Shown here in pieces: positions 21,859-28,751 of a stretch of 30,943 nt of DNA. Under the pieces are notes generated by a model. The model made no database searches and was not told the origin of the DNA. It saw only the letters and a program-made list of their open reading frames with translations. The stretch covers positions 1 through 30,943 of the IMG/VR virus record IMGVR_UViG_3300043331_002410; one strand, written 5' to 3'. How positions within the stretch are numbered: the stretch's first letter is position 1; each line of letters opens with the position of its first letter. This DNA comes from a virus. The position numbers and the translations under genes were made by a program.

Positions 21859-24446
21859 GCCGCCTGTCCCTCCGGCTCGGACGCCTTGAGCGCGTCGAAC
21901 AGCGACGGCATGGAGCGCTCGCGCTCGGCCGCGGCGCAGTAGTAGGCGCCATCAAGGAAGGAGGTATGGTTCAGCTCGCTGGCCGCCCCGCGCCGGCCCT
22001 TGAGGATGGCGCGATAGGGCACCGTCATCAGCCCGCCGAACGGGTCGTAGACGAGCTCTCCGGGGTTGGAGTAGCGCTCGATCAGCCGGTCGACGACGTC
22101 GAACTGGAGCGGACAGATGTGCTGCTCGACGTTGCGCCGCGCCTGGCTGCCGTTGAGCGTCAGCATGCGGTTCACGTCGTGCCAGACATCGGGATGGTGC
22201 GAGCCTGGCGCCAGCGCCATGAAGGTCGCCGGCAGGGCGCCCTTGGCCTCCAGCTCCTCGCCGATGCGGACGTGGAACTCGTAGTCGTACACGCCGGCCA
22301 GGCTGTACGCGGTGAAGGCCTTGGCGAGCGCAGCCGGGCCGAGGGCCGCCAGGTCCTGCGCCGTGATGGGACGGTCGCCGCTCGACTTCCAGAAGGCGTG
22401 CGCGTCCACCTGCCAGCGGGCGCGGGTGTACGCCTCCTTGCTCTTCACCACCGGCACGTCGGCGTAGCTCTTCGAACGGTCAGACTGGGGCTTGCGCAGC
22501 AGCACGATGTATTCTGGGCTGCCCACGCCCATCTTGGTGCCGTCCTTGCACTGCTCGCTCCAGCCGAGGCGATAGGTCTGATTGTTCTCGCGCACCACGT
22601 CGGTGACGATGGTGATGAGGCCCAGGTAGTCGAAGCCGTGGCGGCGGCCGTGCTCGATGGTCTCGGCGTGGAAGGGACTGATGGTGGGCACGCCGGTGCC
22701 CATGACGTTGCCGAACAGCACCCGGTCCTTGACGTGGATGCAGGCGAGCCGGCCCGGCCGGAGCATGCGGAGCAGCTCCGGCGTCAGGAAGTCCATCTGC
22801 TGCCAGAAGTGGGCATTGTCGTCGGTGTGCCCGAAATCGTTGTAACTCTCGGTGTACTCGTAGTGATTGGAGAAGGGGATCGACGTGACGATCAGGTCGA
22901 CAGAGGCATCGGCCTGTCGCCGCGCCTCGTCGACACAGTCGTTGCAGGCGATGGTGTAGCGCTCCGCCTTCACCTCCACCCGCTCGACGCCGATGGAGCG
23001 CCGCAGCGTCTCGGCCATGGCGGCGTGGTCCAGGCCGTACTTGCGGATGATCTCCCCCATGCGCGCCATCATCTCCTCGTGTCGTGCCCACTTGGCCTTG
23101 AGGGTGCGCAGCACCTCGCGCTCCGCCTCGGTGTAGATCAGGTGCACCTCGCACGGCCGCGTCTGCCCGAAGCGCTGGATGCGGTGGATCGCCTGAATGA
23201 AGTCGTTGAATTTGAAGCCGATGCCGAGGAACACCGCCTTGTGGCAGTAGCGCTGGAAGTTGCAGCCGCTGCCCGACAGCTCCGGCTTGGTGGCGAGGTA
23301 CTTGAACTCACCCTCCGAGAAGGCGATCACGTTGGCCTCGCGCGTCTCCAGGTCCTGGCTGCCGTAGACGCTCACCGCGCGAGGGACGGCGGCCTCGATG
23401 GCCTCGCGCTCCGCCTCGAGGTCGTGCCAGAGCAGACAGTGGGCTGCAGGATCCTCGTCGATGATCTCCAGCATCTTGGCGATGCGGCGGGGCAGGCTCT
23501 CGCGCTTCTCATGGGCGGCGGCCGTTACGCCCAGCGCCGCATCCTTGAACAGCAGAGCCTGGCCGTCCTTCTCGATGCCGGCGAGTCCATGATCGGTCGG
23601 CACCTCGTGGTAGACCACCTTGAGGGGCGGCAGATCGTATCCCGCGTCGGAGAAGCCGAGGTCCGAGGGCTTCTGCACGAACAGCGCCCAGCTGTGCACC
23701 CACAGCCAGAACTCGTCCTCCTTGTGCGGGTAGAGGCTGAGCTCGTTGGCTTTGGTGCTGTCGCGCTGGAAGAAGCGGGTGAGCGCCTGGCCCGTGTCCA
23801 TGATGCCGAGAAAGCCGGCGTAGTGGATCAGCTCCTTGAAGCGGTTAGGGCTGGGCGTGGCGGTGGCGACGAAGCGGAAGCGGACGCCGGCGAAGAGGCG
23901 CAGGAACTCGTGATAGGTCTTGGTGCCGTAGCTGCGCAGCACCGAGGCCTCGTCGAGGCTGGCAGCCACGAACAGGCTGGGGAGGAGCTTGCCGTCGCGG
24001 ATGGTCTCGTAGTTGGTGAGGTAGATCACCGCGCCTGCGGTGTCGCCCTCCATCTCCTCGGCTGAGCGGATGAACTTGAGGCGCACGGCGTTCGCACCGG
24101 TGAAGTGCGCGGCCGCGTCGCGCATGAACTCCTGGCGCACGCCGAGGGGCAGCACGATGAGGCGGCGGCCCTGCACATGCCGGCCGATCAGCCGCATGAT
24201 CTCGATCTGCATCGTCGTCTTGTGCAGCCCGAAGCTCGCGAAGATCGCGCGCTGCCCGCCGCGCAGGGCCCAGCGCACGATCGGCTTGCAGTGCGGCCGC
24301 AGCGCCGGGTTGATCTCCGCCACGCTCACCTCGATGCCGTCGAAGGCGGCGAGCTTGATCTTGCCCTCGAGGAAGGTGCGATAGTCGCCGCTGGCCTCGC
24401 CGATGCGGGCAGTGCGCTTGGTGGGGGCGATGTAGGGCTTGCTCAT
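21855..24446 (-). CDS. Helicase-DNA methyltransferase fusion
   Basis: An 863-residue two-domain protein. Residues ~50-460 are an SF2/SNF2-like helicase: Walker A variant 'FGLHKT' (72-77), 'DEAS' (165-168), 'TATP' (195-198), then 'SGSGCNFQ' and 'QAIHRIQRFGQTR' (418-430). Residues ~495-863 are an amino-methyltransferase in the permuted order: catalytic 'TSIPF' (521-525) before the SAM motif 'DPFGG' (801-805). No nuclease domain is visible, unlike type ISP or type I restriction proteins. Similar fusions occur in phages, and P1 DarB is a known helicase-methyltransferase antirestriction protein. ATG at 24446 overlaps the preceding stop (ATGA), which settles the start. Confidence 0.88.
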   Translation of the reverse strand: MSKPYIAPTKRTARIGEASGDYRTFLEGKIKLAAFDGIEVSVAEINPALRPHCKPIVRWALRGGQRAIFASFGLHKTTMQIEIMRLIGRHVQGRRLIVLPLGVRQEFMRDAAAHFTGANAVRLKFIRSAEEMEGDTAGAVIYLTNYETIRDGKLLPSLFVAASLDEASVLRSYGTKTYHEFLRLFAGVRFRFVATATPSPNRFKELIHYAGFLGIMDTGQALTRFFQRDSTKANELSLYPHKEDEFWLWVHSWALFVQKPSDLGFSDAGYDLPPLKVVYHEVPTDHGLAGIEKDGQALLFKDAALGVTAAAHEKRESLPRRIAKMLEIIDEDPAAHCLLWHDLEAEREAIEAAVPRAVSVYGSQDLETREANVIAFSEGEFKYLATKPELSGSGCNFQRYCHKAVFLGIGFKFNDFIQAIHRIQRFGQTRPCEVHLIYTEAEREVLRTLKAKWARHEEMMARMGEIIRKYGLDHAAMAETLRRSIGVERVEVKAERYTIACNDCVDEARRQADASVDLIVTSIPFSNHYEYTESYNDFGHTDDNAHFWQQMDFLTPELLRMLRPGRLACIHVKDRVLFGNVMGTGVPTISPFHAETIEHGRRHGFDYLGLITIVTDVVRENNQTYRLGWSEQCKDGTKMGVGSPEYIVLLRKPQSDRSKSYADVPVVKSKEAYTRARWQVDAHAFWKSSGDRPITAQDLAALGPAALAKAFTAYSLAGVYDYEFHVRIGEELEAKGALPATFMALAPGSHHPDVWHDVNRMLTLNGSQARRNVEQHICPLQFDVVDRLIERYSNPGELVYDPFGGLMTVPYRAILKGRRGAASELNHTSFLDGAYYCAAAERERSMPSLFDALKASEPEGQAA

Positions 24447-24637
24447 AGCCGCCATCCCGCCGTCCACACCCAGTAGCCCCAGGACAGCACGAACAAGCGA
24501 TAGGTCCCGGTAGGCCCTCGCGCCGCCAGCTCCCAGCCGAGCCGTGGACACCACAGCCATCTGACGAACTGGGAACCAGTGCCTACGAAGCACTTGCCAA
24601 GCCAAAGATACCGGACGGCCTTTTGCAACCGCCTCAT
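24443..24637 (-). CDS. Small Trp-rich protein
   Basis: A 64-residue basic protein with seven tryptophans ('RYLWLGKCF', 'VRWLWCPRLGWEL', 'FVLSWGYWVWTAGWRL'). Both ends overlap neighbours by ATGA, which supports a real gene. The last ~18 residues are hydrophobic and could associate with the membrane. No family recognised; it may be a small partner of the flanking methyltransferases. Confidence 0.6.
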   Translation of the reverse strand: MRRLQKAVRYLWLGKCFVGTGSQFVRWLWCPRLGWELAARGPTGTYRLFVLSWGYWVWTAGWRL

Positions 24638-26337
24638 GCCTCGCCTCCCATCAGCGCCAGCGCCAGCGCGCAGCCGGTACGGCGCGGCACGGCCTGGCCG
24701 ATCTGACGCACCACCTCGGTCTTGTTGCCGCTGAAGTGGTAGGGCCTCTCCGGCTCCGAGATGCTCATCGCCGCGGCGAGCTCGTGCGGCTCGAGCATGC
24801 GGAACAGGATGTCGTACTCGCGGCCGGCGGTAACCAGGTTGGTCCGGCCGGTGGCACAGATCGTGGGCGTGGGCTCCTCCACCGAGTGCACACGCGGCGC
24901 CTGCGTCGGCCGCTCGCCGAAGCTGGCCGTGATGAAGGCGAGCTCGCCGCGCTTGGCGGTGGTGAGTGTGGGAATCGGATCGTCGATGGAGCGCGCGCGG
25001 TTGCTGCCGTCGGAATGGGTGACCGGCATCACTAAGCCGAAACGCGCCTTGGCTGTGGCGGTCGGCAGCGGATCATCGACTGACTTGCAGGTCTCGCCCG
25101 AACCCGAACCGTAGTAGGGCGCAATGAGCGCGTGGCCCGCCTTGTTGACTAGGCCGGGCACGGGCTCACCGACCGAGCGCGGCGCTCCTCCCGCGTGGTT
25201 GCTGAGGACGAAGGGCTGCACGACGCCGACGCGCGGGACTGTCGTGACCGTCGGCAATGGATCGTCGACGCTGCTGCTGTCGCGCCGGAAATGCTGCTTG
25301 AGCACGAACGGCTCTACCAAGCCGAAGTCCGCGCTCGTGGCTGTGATGGTCGGCATCGGGTCCGACACCGGGCGTCGTCCCCGGCTGCGCTGCTCGTTCA
25401 GGTGCAGGGTGAACGGCTGCACGAGGCCGAGGTGAGTCCCTCCTGCGGTAATGGTAGGCAGCGGCACGTCGATGCCCAGGGCATCGCAGTGCTGGCGCAG
25501 CACCAGGATGAACGGCTCGGGCCATCGGAACTTGACGATGCCGGCGGCGATGCGGGCGAGCGTCTTGGGTGCCAACGGCCGCTTGCGGTCGAAGATGGAT
25601 TTGCCGGGGACCGACCAGTCGATGATCTCGCGCGCGGCGCGCCACGGCTTGGCGCCGAACAGATCGCCGCCGCCCTTGACGTGGCTGGGCTCCGGCCAGC
25701 GGATCGCCCCGCCGTCGCTGCGGCCCAGGATGAACAGGCGCTCGCGCGTGGTGGCGTCGCCGTAGTCGGCGCAGTTGAGCACGCGCCGCTCCAGCCGGAA
25801 CCCGATTCCCTCCAGTGCCGCCCACCACGCCCGGAAGTACTCGCCCTTGCGGCTCGCCACCGGCTTGCCGGTACGCGCGTTCACTGGTCCCCAGTCCTCG
25901 AACTCCGGCACGTTCTCGAGGAGGAGGCGCTTGCAGCGCAGCTCCGTGCACCAGCGCACCACGTGCCAGGCGCTCATGCGCTGCTGGTCGTTGACGGGCT
26001 TGCCGCCGCGTGCGCGCGAGAAGTACGTGCACTCGATGCCGGCCATCAGCAGGTCGAGCTTGCCCTCCGGCACCAGCTGGGACGGGAACGCCGCGTCGAG
26101 CGTGACGCAGTGCGCCCGTGCGCCAATGTGGTTGCGCAGGTAGGTCTCGATCGCCACGGGCCAGTGATTGACCGCCACGAACTCCGGCCGGTAGCCGAGC
26201 TCGGTGAGCGCATCGTTGGCGCCCATGGAAAGCGAGCCTGCCCCACAAAAGAGGTCCGCCACCAGCGCGCGGCGCGTGCGAGGCACCGGCCGCACGCCGG
26301 CACCTGACAGGGGCAGATCGGCAAGGCCGCCGTGCAT
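24634..26337 (-). CDS. C5-cytosine DNA methyltransferase with internal repeats
   Basis: A 567-residue enzyme. Motif I 'ADLFCGAGSLSMG' (27-39), catalytic Cys103 in 'AGIECTYFSRARGG' where most family members have PCQ, motif VI 'ENV' (141-143), motif VIII 'TTRERLF' (196-202), and C-terminal motifs IX/X in 'GNKTEVVRQIGQAVP' (537-551). Between VIII and IX lies a long region with seven repeats of the form D-x-P-x-P-T-[IV]-T-A (next feature), in place of a normal target-recognition domain. The E-C-T variant with 'RARGGKPV' is familiar from phage enzymes. Separated by one base from the upstream stop. Likely protects phage DNA from restriction. Confidence 0.9.
   Translation of the reverse strand: MHGGLADLPLSGAGVRPVPRTRRALVADLFCGAGSLSMGANDALTELGYRPEFVAVNHWPVAIETYLRNHIGARAHCVTLDAAFPSQLVPEGKLDLLMAGIECTYFSRARGGKPVNDQQRMSAWHVVRWCTELRCKRLLLENVPEFEDWGPVNARTGKPVASRKGEYFRAWWAALEGIGFRLERRVLNCADYGDATTRERLFILGRSDGGAIRWPEPSHVKGGGDLFGAKPWRAAREIIDWSVPGKSIFDRKRPLAPKTLARIAAGIVKFRWPEPFILVLRQHCDALGIDVPLPTITAGGTHLGLVQPFTLHLNEQRSRGRRPVSDPMPTITATSADFGLVEPFVLKQHFRRDSSSVDDPLPTVTTVPRVGVVQPFVLSNHAGGAPRSVGEPVPGLVNKAGHALIAPYYGSGSGETCKSVDDPLPTATAKARFGLVMPVTHSDGSNRARSIDDPIPTLTTAKRGELAFITASFGERPTQAPRVHSVEEPTPTICATGRTNLVTAGREYDILFRMLEPHELAAAMSISEPERPYHFSGNKTEVVRQIGQAVPRRTGCALALALMGGEA
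24823..25470 (-). repeat. Seven degenerate 31-36-residue repeats in the cytosine methyltransferase
   Basis: Units start near residues 290, 326, 358, 390, 421, 452 and 487, each with (D/E)-x-P-x-P-[TG] then, in most, '...GLVxPF'. Spacings are 36, 32, 32, 31, 31 and 35. Unit 4 (EPVPGL) is the most diverged. They occupy the target-recognition region of the enzyme. DNA identity between units is low, so they are old or under strong divergence. Confidence 0.8.
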
Positions 26338-26338
26338 C

Positions 26339-26914
26339 CTACCGGTCCTCCACCAGCTTCAGGATGCCCTTCACGGCGCCTTCGGCGATCAAGCCAACTT
26401 GGCTGTCGATCACGTCCCAGGGATCGTAGCTGTCGGGGATGTCGTTGGCCTGCCGCACCGTGCCGAGCTTGCGGCCGCCCTCGCTGACAACCCACAGCAG
26501 CTCCGTAGGCCGCACGTCGCAGGGGCCCTGGCCGCCCGTCCACTGCCTGCACATGCCGGGCTGCTTCGGGCCGATCCTCACCACCACATCGAGGCGCACG
26601 GTGCGCTGGCTCGCGGGGTCGAGCCGGCGACGGAGCGAGAGTGCGGCGAGCATGACCTCGCGCAGGCGTTCCTGCTGCGCCGCCGATGCCCCGCCCTCGA
26701 TGGTGGCGAAGACGATGTGCGCCGCCGCCGGCGGGCGCGTGTCCACCGCCAGCGCGCGCAGGTTCTGCAAGATCGCGAACGCCGCCACCGCGAGCAGCAG
26801 CGCCGTCGCCGTTGCCCAGCGGCTGATGCTGCGGCTCTCACGCGAAGCTATGCGCGAGCGAATGGCCTGCAGTCGCTCGGACGTAAGGCGTTGCCGCGAT
26901 CTTCTCTCAGCCAT
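26339..26914 (-). CDS. Single-pass membrane protein of unknown function
   Basis: A 191-residue protein. The N-terminal ~32 residues are strongly basic and helical, followed by one hydrophobic segment ('WATATALLLAVAAFAILQNL', residues ~33-52). The remaining ~135 residues would lie in the periplasm. That part has mixed alpha/beta character with 'VRLDVVVRIGPKQPGMCRQW' and ends in a helix. Orientation inside-in is inferred from the basic N-terminus. No family recognised. Its start overlaps the 3' end of the upstream gene by eight bases. Confidence 0.65.
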   Translation of the reverse strand: MAERRSRQRLTSERLQAIRSRIASRESRSISRWATATALLLAVAAFAILQNLRALAVDTRPPAAAHIVFATIEGGASAAQQERLREVMLAALSLRRRLDPASQRTVRLDVVVRIGPKQPGMCRQWTGGQGPCDVRPTELLWVVSEGGRKLGTVRQANDIPDSYDPWDVIDSQVGLIAEGAVKGILKLVEDR

Positions 26915-27164
26915 GATGGGCCCTCCTCACTGCCGCCAGCTCCGGCGAAACCGCCTCGGCCTTCTCGTCGTGATCCACCGCCTGCCGGTCGAAGGCCTCG
27001 GCCATGGCGATGAGGTGCTCGCGCGGCACGGCGCGGGGCGAATGCCGGCGCAGCAGCGCGCGCACCACCTTGGCGGCACCGCGCAGACCGCTGGCCTTGC
27101 CGGCATGGGCAGCGGCGTTGATGATGGCGCGGCGAAGCTCGCGAACTTGATCCATCGCGCTCAC
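26907..27164 (-). CDS. Small basic helical protein
   Basis: An 85-residue, Ala/Arg/His-rich, helical protein ('AMDQVRELRRAIINAAAHAG', 'HLIAMAEAFDRQAVDHDEKA'). GTG at 27164 overlaps the upstream stop (GTGA); an ATG three codons on is an alternative. No family recognised. Confidence 0.6.
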   Translation of the reverse strand: MSAMDQVRELRRAIINAAAHAGKASGLRGAAKVVRALLRRHSPRAVPREHLIAMAEAFDRQAVDHDEKAEAVSPELAAVRRAHHG

Positions 27165-27742
27165 CGCTTGCCTTTGCCGACCGTGTCAGGCTCGTCCTGG
27201 AACGGAGCGGCACAGGGCCGTGCCCAGAGCTGGCACGCCATGTGGTAGCCGTCGCCGCCGAGGATGTACTTGTTGACGAACGCGGAGCTCTTGCCGCTGA
27301 AGGTGTCCGGAACCTGGCTTTGGAAGCAGCGCCAGACGACATCGGCCGCGAGCGGAAAGCTCATGTAGATGTTGCCGTGCTCGGACTGCACGGCGATCAT
27401 CCATCTCAGCTTCGCATCAGCCTTTGAGTTGTCCTCGCTGGTGTGCTGCCCGCTCCATACGTGCACCGCCTTCATCAGGCAGCGCCGCCCCGCACCGCTG
27501 TGCTCGTGCCCTTGCTCCAGCGTGGAGGCGCGCTTGGCGCGCCAGGCTCTGCAGCCCTCCGGCCGGTAGCGCCCACCGCAGCAGAAGCGGCCCCAATAGA
27601 GGTCACCCCGGCAGGCCTTGTAGCCGAAGGCCTTGCGGGGCCATTCCTCCTCCGCCGCGGCCGCCGGCCCCCACAGCATCAGCCCGGCTAGCAGGGCAAA
27701 GAGCATCGCCAACAGGGTGGCGATCGACATGGGGCGCGTCAT
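27161..27742 (-). CDS. Exported Cys-rich protein of unknown function
   Basis: A 193-residue protein with a classic signal peptide: basic start, hydrophobic core 'ATLLAMLFALLAGLMLW', and a probable cleavage after 'PAAAA' (residue 30) before 'EEEW'. The mature part has eight cysteines (including an FCC pair), suited to disulfides in the periplasm. A His/Trp-rich middle ('MKAVHVWSGQH') and 'KYILGGDGYHMACQLW' follow. It may act at the cell envelope, for example superinfection exclusion, but this is speculation. ATG overlaps the upstream stop (ATGA). Confidence 0.66.
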   Translation of the reverse strand: MTRPMSIATLLAMLFALLAGLMLWGPAAAAEEEWPRKAFGYKACRGDLYWGRFCCGGRYRPEGCRAWRAKRASTLEQGHEHSGAGRRCLMKAVHVWSGQHTSEDNSKADAKLRWMIAVQSEHGNIYMSFPLAADVVWRCFQSQVPDTFSGKSSAFVNKYILGGDGYHMACQLWARPCAAPFQDEPDTVGKGKR

Positions 27743-28257
27743 GCGGCGTCTCCATCGGTTGGGTTGCGGGGAAGGTTCACGCGACGGGCGGGCGGTGCGG
27801 TCGGCGCCGGCGGCGCGGCCAGGTCGAACCCGCAGGACGGCGCCGAGCGGATTGCCTGGGCCAGCGCGTCGACACTGCTCTCCTCGCGGCCGCAGGCCTC
27901 CAGCCGCTCGGCCGCATGACGGAGGTGGTCGACGCGCTCCACCCTGCTCTCGGCGAGCGCGGCCCAGCGCAGCTCGATCAATGCCGCCTGCCGGCGCACG
28001 CAGAGGCCGAAGGCGGTCGCCACGCCCTCGGCGGTGAGGCGGCTCTCCGCCCGCCACACCTCCGGCTGCGACTTGCCACGATCGGCCGCGCGCGCCTGCG
28101 CGGACCGCACGAGGTCGCGGCAGCAGTCGAGATCACCGCTCAGCAGCGCGTACGCCGCTCCGCGCAGCGCCTGCAGCTCGAGGCGCCTGAGCCCCCAATC
28201 CGTTGTCACGTCGGCCAGCTCCAAGCCGATGCGCGCCATTCCTTCCGCCTTCGGCAT
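27739..28257 (-). CDS. Hypothetical helical protein
   Basis: A 172-residue, Ala/Arg/Leu-rich helical protein ('RLELQALRGAAYALLSGDLD', 'RRQAALIELRWAALAESRVE') with a Pro/Ala-rich tail. No domain recognised. Start is either the ATG at 28257, two bases after the DnaA-like gene stop, or a GTG at 28263 that overlaps that stop (GTGA). Confidence 0.62.
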   Translation of the reverse strand: MPKAEGMARIGLELADVTTDWGLRRLELQALRGAAYALLSGDLDCCRDLVRSAQARAADRGKSQPEVWRAESRLTAEGVATAFGLCVRRQAALIELRWAALAESRVERVDHLRHAAERLEACGREESSVDALAQAIRSAPSCGFDLAAPPAPTAPPARRVNLPRNPTDGDAA

Positions 28258-28259
28258 GG

Positions 28260-28751
28260 TCACACCTCCAATGCCTTGCTGACTGCGCGCTCCAGCGCCC
28301 GATCGGCCTGTCGCAGTGCCCGGGCCTCCGCCTGCTCCTGTGCGCGCTCCGCCAATCGCGCGGCCCGCGCCGCCCTGATTTCGTCGCGCTCGAGCTCGGC
28401 GGCGATCTCGGCCTCGTCCACCGCTGCGGCCCGAAAGCGCTCCAGCGCTGTCCGCTCGCCCTCGCCAGTGCGGCCCTCGGCCAGCGCCACGGCGAGGTCG
28501 CGGACCAGGGCCAGCTCCGTGGCCGCCGCCAGATCGCGATCGATCGTCGCCACGCCGTTCCGCACCGCGTCGTGGGTGCGTCCCAGGGCCCGGCCGATGT
28601 CGTGCAGGCTCGCCGCCGTGTGCATGCGTGCGATCCACATCGCGAGCTGGCGTGCCTCCACCTGGAGGCGCAGACGCGAGCGTCCCGTGAGGTGGGCAAT
28701 CCTGAGCCCGTAGGCATCGGCCACGGCGGCCACGATGTCGGGGAGCTGCAT
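28260..28751 (-). CDS. DnaA domain IV-like DNA-binding protein
   Basis: A 163-residue protein. Residues ~4-70 match the DNA-binding domain of DnaA: 'IVAAVADAYGLRIAHLTG', 'VEARQLAMWIARM', and the signature 'LHDIGRALGRTHDAVRNGV' (49-67; D-I-G near 51-53, R-T-H at 58-60). There is no ATPase domain. The rest is a long charged coiled coil (~75-160). It lies directly after the putative initiator gene, so it may bind DnaA-box-like sites or act in replication control; that is inference. ATG at 28751 shares a base with the upstream TGA; a GTG at 28754 is also possible. Confidence 0.82.
   Translation of the reverse strand: MQLPDIVAAVADAYGLRIAHLTGRSRLRLQVEARQLAMWIARMHTAASLHDIGRALGRTHDAVRNGVATIDRDLAAATELALVRDLAVALAEGRTGEGERTALERFRAAAVDEAEIAAELERDEIRAARAARLAERAQEQAEARALRQADRALERAVSKALEV

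Noticed and set aside
21828-24065. Long plus-strand open frame (745 codons) opposite the helicase-methyltransferase
   Set aside because: Shadow of a real gene with clear motifs. Composition (Val/Leu/His/Arg-rich) is typical of antisense frames in high-GC DNA.
25195-26307. Plus-strand open frame opposite the cytosine methyltransferase
   Set aside because: No recognisable motif; antisense shadow.
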